A stretch of 64,000 nt of DNA from Gemmatirosa kalamazoonensis (GTDB lineage Bacteria > Gemmatimonadota > Gemmatimonadetes > Gemmatimonadales > Gemmatimonadaceae): NCBI RefSeq assembly GCF_000522985.1, contig NZ_CP007128.1, positions 4,138,220-4,202,219 on the forward strand, written 5' to 3'. A program made the translations under genes and the position numbers. How positions within the stretch are numbered: the stretch's first letter is position 1; each line of letters begins with the position of its first letter. Below the pieces are notes generated by a model. That model saw only the letters and a program-made list of their open reading frames with translations. It was not told the origin of the DNA and searched no databases. Of this stretch, positions 57,039 through 64,000 are shown in pieces.

Positions 57039-59798
57039 TCACCGGACGAGTACCGTCGACACGCCCCGGGGGGGCACGACGATCGGCAACCGACTCTCGT
57101 CGCCCGCGCCCTCCACGGCGAGCGACGCACCGGGCGTCTCGTCGAGCCGCGCGGCCACCGCGTCGCGCACCGGCACGCGCAGCCGCCATACGCCGCGCAC
57201 CTCGCGGTCGGTCGCGTTCACGCACCGCAGCACCACCCACTCGCCGTCGTCGCTCGGCTTCGCGCAGGAGAACGCGAGCCCGTCGCCGTCGAGCGTCAGG
57301 CCGCCGGCGGGCGGCGGGAGCACGAGCGCCGGACGCAGCGTCTCGCCGCACAGCGGGAGCAACACGTCGTCGGCGAGTCGTTCCACCGCGGCCGGGTCGA
57401 GCGGACCGTCGAGCAGCGCGACGGCGAAGCGCGCCTCGAACGGGCCAGGACACTGGGCCTCCGGCGTCGCCACCGGCCAGCCGGCGTGGCCCGGGCGCTC
57501 GGGGAGATCGGGGCGCGACAGCTCCCCCACCGCGCGTACGAGCGTGACGGCGATCGCGCCATCGGGGCGCGCCTCGTACTCGCCCAACCCGTCGGAGACC
57601 AGCGCGGAAGTGCGCTGGCCGTCGGTGCGCGCGACCCAACGGTGTAGCGGGGCCGTGTCCGGCGGACGCTCGGCCACCGCATCGCCTGCGGGCACGGCGA
57701 TCGGCGTCCGCACCACGGGGCCGAGCGCGGCGTCGGCGAGCACCGACTCGCTGCGCACGCCCGACGCGAACACGACCCGCAGCCGGTGGTCGCGCGCCAC
57801 GTTGTCGCCGCGCACGTGCACGCGCACGAACGACGCGTCGGCATCGAGCGAGAGCCGGACGGTGAGCGGGATCTCCACGTGACGGCCGGCGCGCTTGGTG
57901 GGACGCGAGAACGTGTCGGCATCGGGCTCGACGCGGAGCGCCGCCGGCACCCGCAGCCGGTAGCGGAGCTCCAGCGTGCCGCGCAGCGGACCGCGGTCCA
58001 CCGTCTTCGCCCCGGCGAACCACGCCGACCGCAGCGGCGCGCCGACCGGCGAGTGGGTGTACGTGTCGCCGGCGTCGCCGACATCCTCGAAGCCGACGAG
58101 CGACTCGACGTGCACCGCGCCGCCGAGCGCGCGCAGCGACACCCGCCCGCGGGCGTCGACCGCCACGCCGAGCAACCCGTTGTCGAGCGTGCCGTCGCCG
58201 ACGCGCACCGGATGCGACGGCCCCGCAGCGCCGGACTCCGCTGCCGTCGCGGCGATGGCGAACGCGCGCACCTCGTGGCCGTCGAGCCGTGGCACCCACA
58301 CCACCGCCCGCGCCGCCTCGACGATGTCGTCGTCGGGATAGTGCCGCGGCGCCTCGACGCGGTCGTGGCGCAGCGCGCGGCCGAGGATCTGGAGCGGCAG
58401 GTCGTCGTCGCCGGCGCGCACGTGCGGCGTGGCGCCTAACGGTTTCACCGGCCGCCACGTCCCCGCCGACCCCGGCCCCACCGCGACGTCGCGCACGAAC
58501 GTCGCCAGCTCGACCTCGGTTGCGCCGCCGCGAGCGCGCGCGGCGCGGTTGCGCACGACGAGCGTGGGCCGCCACGCGCTGCGCTGCTCGCGCGCCGCGT
58601 CCGCGTCGTGGCCGAGCAGCAACGCGAGCGCGTCGGAGCGGAGGCCGCGTCCCTGCGCGATCGCGTCGTCGAACCGCGCATCGGCGGCGCGCGCCACCTC
58701 GTCGGTGGAGCAGCCGCACAGCGTGTCGTGCGGATGGCAGAGCAGCAGCGTGCGCCACGCCGCCTGCAGGAGCGCGCGCCGGCCGTCGTCGGCACCGTCG
58801 CCGACGACGCCGTCGCGCAGCGCGAGCAGCGCCAGCCACGGCTCGACGTCCCGCTCGAGCAATCGCTGCGCGTGGGCGTTGCGCCGCTTCTGCGCCGCGC
58901 GCGTCGCGAACGTCCCCTGGAGCGTCCACGCATAGCCGTAGCTGTCGCGCAGCTCCCCCTGCACCGTCGGCAGCTCGGTCTCGCGCGCGCGGCGGCCCGC
59001 CTCGTCGGCGAACGCGGGGAGCGACGCGTGCGACACGCGGTCGGGCGCCGCGGCTTCGCGGAGCGCATCGAGCGCCTCGCGCCACCGTCGCTGCCGCGCG
59101 TGATGGTCGGCACCGTTCTGCACGAGCACGAGGCCGAGCCGCGCGCGCGGGGCGAGCACGGCGCGCATCTCCCGCCACCGATCGGCCGCGCGCCGCGGGT
59201 CGGCGGGGAGCGATGAGCCGTACTCGTAGCCGTCGGGCGGCAGATGGAACAGCAGCGTCGCCTCGCCGTCGGGGGCGCGCCACCAGGCGGCATCGCCGTC
59301 CGGCCACCGTGCGCCGCCGTAGCCGCGCCACGCGATCGTGACGCCGCAGCCGAAGCCCCGAGCGAGCACCGGAAGCGCGGCGGCGTGCCCGAACGCGTCG
59401 GGCGAGTACAGCACCGGCGGCGGCGACCCGCCGAGCGCGGCGAGCGTGCGTCGTCCGGCGAGCAGGTTGCGGACGAGCGCCTCGCCCGACGGGATCAGCT
59501 CGTCGGCGAGCACGTACCACGGCCCCGCCTCCAGCCATCCGTCGCGCACCGCCGCGGCGAGGGCGTCGCGCCGCTCGGGGCGCACGGCGAGGTAGTCGTC
59601 GAGCACCGCGCCCTGGCCGTCCAGGAGGAAGCTTCCCGGCGGCGGCACCGGGTCGTCGAGCAGCTCGTCGACGAGCGCGACGAGGCGCTGTCGGAGGCGG
59701 CCGACGGGGTGGTACCACTCGCGGTCCCAGTGGGTGTGCGGGACAACGAGGACGTCGAGCGGGCGGTCGAGCGTGGTCGAGGGGTCGGCGGCGCTCAC
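57039..59798 (-). CDS. alpha-mannosidase, glycoside hydrolase family 38
   Basis: A 919-residue GH38 enzyme. The zinc motif VVPHTHWDREW is at residues 18-28 (H21, H23, D25), the nucleophile Asp134 is in LYSPDAFGHAAAL, and LCHPHDTLCGCSTDEV (about 365) supplies further ligands; the C-terminal half is the beta-rich GH38 domain. The chain has no signal peptide, so it should act in the cytoplasm on imported mannosides; mannosylglycerate hydrolases (MngB) are close relatives. The start is GTG 59798. It is alone on its transcript but 1.5 kb from the glycan locus. Confidence 0.92.
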   Translation of the reverse strand: MSAADPSTTLDRPLDVLVVPHTHWDREWYHPVGRLRQRLVALVDELLDDPVPPPGSFLLDGQGAVLDDYLAVRPERRDALAAAVRDGWLEAGPWYVLADELIPSGEALVRNLLAGRRTLAALGGSPPPVLYSPDAFGHAAALPVLARGFGCGVTIAWRGYGGARWPDGDAAWWRAPDGEATLLFHLPPDGYEYGSSLPADPRRAADRWREMRAVLAPRARLGLVLVQNGADHHARQRRWREALDALREAAAPDRVSHASLPAFADEAGRRARETELPTVQGELRDSYGYAWTLQGTFATRAAQKRRNAHAQRLLERDVEPWLALLALRDGVVGDGADDGRRALLQAAWRTLLLCHPHDTLCGCSTDEVARAADARFDDAIAQGRGLRSDALALLLGHDADAAREQRSAWRPTLVVRNRAARARGGATEVELATFVRDVAVGPGSAGTWRPVKPLGATPHVRAGDDDLPLQILGRALRHDRVEAPRHYPDDDIVEAARAVVWVPRLDGHEVRAFAIAATAAESGAAGPSHPVRVGDGTLDNGLLGVAVDARGRVSLRALGGAVHVESLVGFEDVGDAGDTYTHSPVGAPLRSAWFAGAKTVDRGPLRGTLELRYRLRVPAALRVEPDADTFSRPTKRAGRHVEIPLTVRLSLDADASFVRVHVRGDNVARDHRLRVVFASGVRSESVLADAALGPVVRTPIAVPAGDAVAERPPDTAPLHRWVARTDGQRTSALVSDGLGEYEARPDGAIAVTLVRAVGELSRPDLPERPGHAGWPVATPEAQCPGPFEARFAVALLDGPLDPAAVERLADDVLLPLCGETLRPALVLPPPAGGLTLDGDGLAFSCAKPSDDGEWVVLRCVNATDREVRGVWRLRVPVRDAVAARLDETPGASLAVEGAGDESRLPIVVPPRGVSTVLVR

Positions 59799-59804
59799 GG
59801 CCGC

Positions 59805-59810
59805 AAGCTA
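59805..59810 (-). promoter_or_regulatory. possible -10 of a leaderless GH38 transcript
   Basis: TAGCTT on the minus strand ends 6 bases before the GTG start at 59798. No clear -35 is seen at 17 bases. If used, the message would begin at about the start codon. Confidence 0.3.
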
Positions 59811-59814
59811 CCCC

Positions 59815-59877
59815 CCGGAACGCAGCGCGGGGAGCGACCGCGGTGGCGGCGCTCCCCGACGCTCACGTCCGTTCCGG
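59815..59877 (-). terminator. nested hairpins after the 50-residue membrane protein gene
   Basis: Outer arms CCGGAACG (59815-59822) and CGTTCCGG (59870-59877); inner arms CGGGGAGCG (59828-59836) and CGCTCCCCG (59850-59858). The structure begins 4 bases after the stop of the small membrane protein gene on the minus strand and should end its transcript. Confidence 0.6.
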
Positions 59878-59881
59878 CGCC

Positions 59882-60034
59882 CTACGCTACGGGACGACGG
59901 CCCGTGATGAGGCGGTACAGGACGACGATCACCGCGAGCACCAGCAGGAGGTGGATCAACCCGCCCGCGACGTGGAACACGCCGAAGCCGAGGAGCCACA
60001 GGACGAACAGCACTACCGCAAGTGTCCAGATCAT
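59882..60034 (-). CDS. lmo0937-family (DUF5670-like) small membrane protein
   Basis: A 50-residue protein with two hydrophobic segments: MIWTLAVVLFVLWLLGFGV, then GLIHLLLVLAVIVVLYRLITG. This layout, with a short His-Val-Ala-Gly-Gly turn between them, is that of the lmo0937/DUF5670 family, whose role is unknown; stress-related expression is often reported for such small proteins. GAGG lies 6 bases before the ATG at 60034. It stands alone with a terminator after it. Confidence 0.75.
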   Translation of the reverse strand: MIWTLAVVLFVLWLLGFGVFHVAGGLIHLLLVLAVIVVLYRLITGRRPVA

Positions 60035-60137
60035 AGATGACCTCGTGTGACGGTGGGCCAGCGCTGTGCTCTAAGGCAACCCCCATACCGCCGTACTCGG
60101 CGGAGCTCCGGTTGGGCGCCGGAAGGTGTGTTGGGCA

Positions 60138-60569
60138 TCACGCGTGCCCGCGCGGCTCCTCGGGTCGCTCGGCGACCTCCTGCTCCCCGCCGCGCACGAA
60201 CTCGCGCTCCATGCTCGACTGCGCCGCCAGGCGGCCGAGGAGGATGCGGGCGGCGCGGACGTCGTGTCCCACGTCGATGAGCAGGTTCGCGAGGTCGCCG
60301 ACCCCCCACAGCAGTCCGGCGAGGACGACGAGGCGACTGGCCTCGGTCAGCAGCGTCGCGAGCGCGTCGCGGCCCTGCTGATACAGCCCCGTGACGACCT
60401 CGAGCACGAGCAGCAGGACGAGGAAGATCGCGATCAGGCGGAACAGCTTCGACAGGTAGCCGAGTCCCGTGTACGGCTCGACGTCGGAGGCGCGCACCTG
60501 CATGAGCGGATCGGCCGCACCACGCCGCGTGACGTGCTCTCCTCCCCGTGTCGTCTCGTGCTCAGTCAT
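60138..60569 (-). CDS. small membrane protein of unknown function
   Basis: A 143-residue protein, not recognised. A polar N-terminus (about 40 residues) precedes two hydrophobic segments (about 44-62 and 79-97), then a charged C-terminal tail ([20 protein letters not shown]). Its middle ([36 protein letters not shown]) suggests a helical hairpin. It is divergent from the DedA gene, 62 bases apart. Confidence 0.55.
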   Translation of the reverse strand: MTEHETTRGGEHVTRRGAADPLMQVRASDVEPYTGLGYLSKLFRLIAIFLVLLLVLEVVTGLYQQGRDALATLLTEASRLVVLAGLLWGVGDLANLLIDVGHDVRAARILLGRLAAQSSMEREFVRGGEQEVAERPEEPRGHA

Positions 60570-60593
60570 GCCTCCTCTCCGGTTCGCTCTCGC

Positions 60594-60599
60594 TAGCTT
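60594..60599 (+). promoter_or_regulatory. possible -10 for the DedA gene
   Basis: TAGCTT matches the -10 seen at 13645 and 36432. No good -35 lies 17 bases upstream. A start near 60606 leaves a 26-base leader. Confidence 0.35.
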
Positions 60600-60631
60600 T
60601 CGCGCTTCGTCCGTTCCCTCTACCCAACGTC

Positions 60632-61306
60632 ATGAACTTCTTCAGCGAGCTGCTGCATCGCCTGCGCGACCTGCCCGCGCTCGTGCAATGGGCCGGCTAC
60701 GTGGGCCTGTTCGCGATCGTCTTCACGGAAACGGGACTGTTCTTCGGGTTCTTCCTCCCCGGCGACTCGCTGCTCGTGACGGCGGGGCTGCTCGCGTCGC
60801 AGGGGCTGCCGCTCGACGTGCGCACCCTCGGCTTCCTGCTCTCCGGCGCCGCGATCCTCGGCGACAACACGAACTACTGGATCGGCCGCATCTCCGGAGA
60901 GCGCATCTTCACGCGCGAGGAGTCGCTGCTGTTCAAGCCGAAGCACCTGCAGCGCGCCGCCGACTTCTACGCGAAGCACGGCGCCAAGACCGTGGTGCTT
61001 GCGCGATTCATGCCGATCGTCCGCACGTTCGCGCCGCTCGTCGCGGGTGCCGCGCGCATGCCGTACCGCACCTTCCTCACGTTCAGCGTCATCGGCGGGC
61101 TGGCGTGGATCTGGAGCATGCTGGCGATCGGCTACTTTCTCGGCAGTCGCTTCCCCGGCGTGAGCGAGCATCTCGAGCTCGTGATCATCGTCGTCGTGCT
61201 GCTCTCGATCTCCCCGGGCATCGTGAGCTGGCTGCGCACGCGGCGCGCCGCTGCGACGGCGGGAGCGGGCGCCGGCGACGTTGGAAGCGGCGGCCGGCCC
61301 CGCTAG
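60632..61306 (+). CDS. DedA/SNARE-associated family membrane protein
   Basis: A 224-residue DedA protein with four to five hydrophobic segments. The conserved [20 protein letters not shown] stretch is at about residues 33-52, and the [20 protein letters not shown] stretch near 128-147 carries the conserved Arg and Pro. DedA proteins flip or move undecaprenyl phosphate or phospholipids and help membrane homeostasis in other bacteria. Start ATG 60632. The stop codon overlaps the -10 of the next gene promoter. Confidence 0.9.
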   Translation: MNFFSELLHRLRDLPALVQWAGYVGLFAIVFTETGLFFGFFLPGDSLLVTAGLLASQGLPLDVRTLGFLLSGAAILGDNTNYWIGRISGERIFTREESLLFKPKHLQRAADFYAKHGAKTVVLARFMPIVRTFAPLVAGAARMPYRTFLTFSVIGGLAWIWSMLAIGYFLGSRFPGVSEHLELVIIVVVLLSISPGIVSWLRTRRAAATAGAGAGDVGSGGRPR

Positions 61307-61309
61307 ATT
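61281..61309 (+). promoter_or_regulatory. promoter of the superoxide dismutase gene
   Basis: TTGGAA (61281-61286), 17 bases, TAGATT (61304-61309). The TAG of the -10 is also the stop codon of the DedA gene. The leader would be about 32 bases. Confidence 0.55.
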
Positions 61310-61347
61310 CGCGGCCGTCAACGACCCTCGCACACGGAGTGCACGCC

Positions 61348-61947
61348 ATGCCTCATTCGCTGCCGCCCCTGCCGTACGCCCCCGACGCGCTCGAGCCGCA
61401 CATCGACGCGCAGACGATGCAGATCCACCACGACAAGCATCATCAGGCGTACGTCACGAACCTGAACGCCGCGCTGGAGAAGGCGCCCGACGTCGCGGAC
61501 CGTCCGCTGGAGCAGCTGCTCGCCGACCTGAACGCGGTGCCGGAGGCCGTGCGCACCGCGGTGCGCAACAACGGCGGCGGCCACTGGAACCACTCGCAGT
61601 TCTGGCGGTGGATGGGCCCCAACGCGGGCGGTGAGCCCGGCGGCGCGCTCGGTCAGGCGATCACGTCGTCGTTCGGCGACTTCGCGAAGTTCCGCGACCA
61701 GTTCAAGGCCGCCGCGACGGGCCGCTTCGGCTCGGGGTGGGCGTGGCTCGTCCGCAAGGGCGGTGGCCTCGCGATCACGAGCACGCCGAACCAGGACAAC
61801 CCGCTCATGGACGGCGTGCGTCCCGAGGACGTCCTGCTCGGCCTCGACGTCTGGGAGCACGCGTACTACCTGAAGTACCAGAACCGCCGGCCGGACTACA
61901 TCGACGCGTGGTGGAACGTGGTCAACTGGTCGCAGGTCAAGTTCTGA
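61348..61947 (+). CDS. sodA: superoxide dismutase, Mn type
   Basis: A 199-residue cytoplasmic superoxide dismutase of the Fe/Mn family. Metal ligands are H27 ([12 protein letters not shown]), H82 ([10 protein letters not shown]), D167 and H171 (DVWEHAYYL). The second-sphere Gln in [10 protein letters not shown] (Q149) is the manganese-type arrangement. Start ATG 61348 is the first that gives the conserved [20 protein letters not shown]-terminus. It has its own promoter and a repeat-rich hairpin after the stop. Confidence 0.95.
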   Translation: MPHSLPPLPYAPDALEPHIDAQTMQIHHDKHHQAYVTNLNAALEKAPDVADRPLEQLLADLNAVPEAVRTAVRNNGGGHWNHSQFWRWMGPNAGGEPGGALGQAITSSFGDFAKFRDQFKAAATGRFGSGWAWLVRKGGGLAITSTPNQDNPLMDGVRPEDVLLGLDVWEHAYYLKYQNRRPDYIDAWWNVVNWSQVKF

Positions 61948-61963
61948 GACGCGGCGTAGCGGC

Positions 61964-62066
61964 GTAGCTGCGTGGCTGCGTGGCTGCGTGGCTGCGTGGC
62001 TGCGTGGCTGCTGCGTGGGGCTGTGTGAGAGCATTTCACGCAGCCACGCAGCCACGCAGCCACGCA
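61964..62066. repeat. hairpin of tandem GGCTGCGT octamers between convergent genes
   Basis: The left side (about 61964-62013) has five tandem octamers GGCTGCGT, followed by a partly degenerate copy. The right arm (62037-62066) is about four octamers of the complement. A stem of about 30 bases can form in several registers. It lies between the stop of the dismutase gene (61947) and that of the Yip1-like gene (62071), so it is probably a two-way terminator. Confidence 0.8.
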
Positions 62067-62070
62067 GGCG

Positions 62071-62808
62071 TCACCCCGCCATCTGCCGCAGCGCGCTGAG
62101 CACGATGAAGGCGCCGCCGAGCAGCCACACCACCGCGGCCGTCATGTAGCCCTGCGTGCGCGACACGCGGCCGACGATCGCGATGCCGATCCCGAGCAGC
62201 GCCGTCGTCCACAGCGTGCCGACGTCGAGGCGGCTGAGGAGCGCGGCATATACGGGCGACGCGTCCGCGCCCAGCATGGCGGCGGGGCTCAGCGTGAGGC
62301 CGAACTGCGTGCCGACCTCGCGTCCGGTGGCGAGCGAGAAGCCGGTGACGATCGCGCCGAGCAGCAGCCGCGGGAACGACGCGAACGTCGTCACCATCGC
62401 CGCCTGGGAGTACGAGGCGCTGCTGCCGAACGCCTTGCCGACGAGCCACAGCACCAGCGCCGTGATGAACAGCGTCAGCGGGATGAGGATGATCGGCACG
62501 ATGAGCGCGAACGGCGAGTCGATCGCGCCGCGCATCCGGTTGCCGATGCTCTCCTTCTGGTCGGCGGAGATGTTCGGGTTCGCGTTGATCTTCTCGATCG
62601 CCTGGTCCATCTGCCGCTCGAATACGGGACGCATCACCGGACGCGCCGCATAGAGCATCACGGCGCTGAGGATCGCGTAGAGGAGCAGCGCCAGCCCGAA
62701 GCCCGCGTTCCGGCGGCGCTCGAACACCGCGGCCGGCTGGTAGAAGACGTCGACGATGTCCTCGAGCACCGAGGGGCTCTTGGTCGCGGTGGCGGCGGGA
62801 GCGGTCAT
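62071..62808 (-). CDS. Yip1-domain-like membrane protein
   Basis: A 245-residue membrane protein with five hydrophobic segments (about residues 41-58, 104-126, 137-160, 190-208 and 222-238) and a polar N-terminus with LEDIVDVFYQPAAVFERRR, the usual opening of bacterial Yip1-domain proteins. The role is unknown. The region 62809-62919 upstream holds a terminator-like hairpin and a TAGTTT that could be its -10. Confidence 0.75.
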   Translation of the reverse strand: MTAPAATATKSPSVLEDIVDVFYQPAAVFERRRNAGFGLALLLYAILSAVMLYAARPVMRPVFERQMDQAIEKINANPNISADQKESIGNRMRGAIDSPFALIVPIILIPLTLFITALVLWLVGKAFGSSASYSQAAMVTTFASFPRLLLGAIVTGFSLATGREVGTQFGLTLSPAAMLGADASPVYAALLSRLDVGTLWTTALLGIGIAIVGRVSRTQGYMTAAVVWLLGGAFIVLSALRQMAG

Positions 62809-62839
62809 GAGGGCGGGGAGACGACGGGGGGGAAAACTA

Positions 62840-62868
62840 CGGAGGTCCGCTCAGTATGCGGACCTCCG
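62840..62868 (-). terminator. 11-bp perfect hairpin after the arginine decarboxylase gene
   Basis: CGGAGGTCCGC (62840-62850) pairs perfectly with GCGGACCTCCG (62858-62868) over a 7-base loop. On the minus strand it is followed by TAGTTTT, a short T-run that also resembles a -10 for the next gene. Confidence 0.65.
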
Positions 62869-62919
62869 CGCGCTCCGAGCAAGCCGTCTTACGAAATGCT
62901 AACGCGGCGCGCCGACGCG

Positions 62920-64000
62920 TCAGCGCGCCGCCTCGCCCTCGAGGTACGTGTAGCCCTCGAGCCCCGCGACGTAGTCGGCGACGAACGCGTTCGCCTCCTG
63001 CCGCGAGAGCCCCTTCGCCGAACCGACCTTGCGGCGCCACGTCGTGAGCAGCGTCGCGGCGTGGAACTGCACGTAGTTCAGCACCTCGGTCACCGTGTCG
63101 CCGTGCACGAGGTCCGTGATGTCGTAGCCGCGCTCCGTGAACTTCACGTGCACCGCGTTCGTGTCGCCGAACAGGTTGTGCAGGTCGCCGAGGATCTCCT
63201 GGTACGCGCCGGTCAGGAAGATGCCGAGCACGTAGTCCTCGCCGTCGCGGAACTCGTGCAGCTCGAGGCTCGGCCGGCCGGTCTTGTCGCCGACGAAGCG
63301 ATCGATCTTGCCGTCCGAGTCGCACGTCACGTCCTGCAGCGTGCCGCGCCGCGTCGGCTCCTCGTCGAGCCGGTGGACGGGCATGATCGGGAAGAGCTGG
63401 TCGATCGCCCAGTTGTCGGGGAGCGACTGGAACAGCGAGAAGTTGCAGAAGTACCGGTCGACGAGCGTGGCGTCGAGCTCCTTCAGGATCTCCTCGTACT
63501 CGTCGCGGTCGCCGTTCACGACGCGCGAGATCATGTTCATCTGCGCGAAGTAGATCTGCTCCGCGGCGGCGAGCCCGCGCAGGTCCAGCACGCCGCTGTT
63601 GAACAGCTGCCGCGCGCGGTCCTTGTCGAAGCTCGCGTCGTGGTAGACCTCGAGCACCTTGCGCGGCGTGAGGCGGCCGCGCTTCAGCAGCTCGTAATCC
63701 TCCACCATCTCGTGCAGCAGCGCGTGGTCGTCGTCGGTGATGGTGGGGAGCGGCGGCTCCGCCTGGCTCTCGACGTCGATGACGCGCAGGAGCAGCAGCG
63801 CGTGGTGCGCCGTGAGCGCGCGTCCGCTCTCCGAGATGAGGTGCGGCATCGGCACCTCGTTCTCGCGGCACGCCTCGGCCATCGTGTACACGATGTCGTT
63901 CGCGTACTCCTGCAGCGTGTAGTTCACGCTCGCGTTCGACGACGACGATGCGGTGCCGTCGTAGTCCACGCCCAGACCGCCGCCGACGTCGACGTGCGTG
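62920..64000 (-). CDS. speA: biosynthetic arginine decarboxylase, cut by right edge
   Basis: The C-terminal 360 codons of a SpeA-type PLP-dependent arginine decarboxylase, the first step of agmatine and polyamine synthesis. HVDVGGGLGVDYDGT marks the end of the PLP barrel, followed by YTLQEYANDIVY, SESGRALTAHHALL, CNFSLFQSLPDNWAIDQLFPIMP (shown in part), LVDRYFCN, and the C-terminal domain with GAYQEILGDLHNLFGDTN. The frame is open to position 64000, so the lysine-bearing N-terminus lies outside the window. The stop overlaps a GC-rich repeat. Confidence 0.94.
   Translation of the reverse strand, partial: THVDVGGGLGVDYDGTASSSSNASVNYTLQEYANDIVYTMAEACRENEVPMPHLISESGRALTAHHALLLLRVIDVESQAEPPLPTITDDDHALLHEMVEDYELLKRGRLTPRKVLEVYHDASFDKDRARQLFNSGVLDLRGLAAAEQIYFAQMNMISRVVNGDRDEYEEILKELDATLVDRYFCNFSLFQSLPDNWAIDQLFPIMPVHRLDEEPTRRGTLQDVTCDSDGKIDRFVGDKTGRPSLELHEFRDGEDYVLGIFLTGAYQEILGDLHNLFGDTNAVHVKFTERGYDITDLVHGDTVTEVLNYVQFHAATLLTTWRRKVGSAKGLSRQEANAFVADYVAGLEGYTYLEGEAAR

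Overview
The window is very GC-rich (about 70 percent), densely coded, and has no insertion sequence, phage, CRISPR or rRNA locus. The gene content suggests an aerobic, Gram-negative-type soil or freshwater bacterium, most likely a member of the Gemmatimonadota. The pointers are a complete alternative complex III (ActABCDEF) operon, a TonB/ExbB/ExbD system, many lipoproteins, inositol-phospholipid genes, a membrane H+-pyrophosphatase and a pentaheme cytochrome. The taxon is an inference from gene style, not from a marker gene.

Layout. 1-13.5 kb: one long minus-strand gene train with many ATGA/GTGA overlaps. Read from its promoter near 13.66 kb it encodes a CDP-alcohol phosphatidyltransferase, inositol-3-phosphate synthase, a lipoprotein, a 2-oxoacid dehydrogenase (E1alpha, E1beta, E2; no E3), several small unknown proteins, a PHP phosphoesterase, an SDR, thioredoxin reductase, an MBL hydrolase, a DUF4149 membrane protein, aspartase, an Rrf2 regulator and a cut-off unknown. 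13.7-22.2 kb: a plus-strand amino-sugar salvage block (NagZ-like GH3, serine hydrolase, IscA-like carrier, NagB-LmbE fusion, sodium:solute symporter, BadF-type sugar kinase). 22.3-27.8 kb: minus-strand cupin, dicarboxylate/amino-acid symporter, APC permease and H+-pyrophosphatase. 28-31.5 kb: TonB-ExbB-ExbD-ExbD plus a second TonB. 31.6-36.4 kb: four-gene phosphorelay. 36.4-38.4 kb: peroxiredoxin, a secreted unknown, tRNA-Ala(TGC) and thioredoxin 2. 38.4-46.5 kb: ACIII operon behind a CRP-type palindrome. 46.5-56.4 kb: a divergent transport and glycan-degradation locus (solute-binding protein, heparinase-like lyase, TrmJ, class III aminotransferase, two amidohydrolases; two ABC permeases on the other strand). 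56.4-64 kb: small secreted protein, GH38 alpha-mannosidase, small membrane proteins, DedA, Mn-type superoxide dismutase, Yip1-like protein, and a cut-off biosynthetic arginine decarboxylase.

How it fits together. The ACIII operon would pass quinol electrons to a cytochrome. The 2-oxoacid dehydrogenase and aspartase feed central carbon. The Ton system and the exported hydrolases supply scavenged peptidoglycan and glycan sugars. The amino-sugar block can be read as uptake, phosphorylation, deacetylation and deamination of GlcNAc.

The strongest signals beyond ordinary genes are these. (1) The octamer CGTTAGGC is over-represented about tenfold by my rough estimate, and its strand bias switches near 48 kb. 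(2) Four long hairpins have arms that are tandem 7-8 bp repeats, with a different unit at each locus. (3) A perfect TGTGA-N6-TCACA palindrome sits exactly 41.5 bases upstream of the predicted start of ACIII transcription. (4) A set of operon-head promoters share TTnnnn-N17-TAnnTT. (5) Several enzymes and regulators lack canonical catalytic residues: the SDR, the NagB domain and the NtrC-like regulator.
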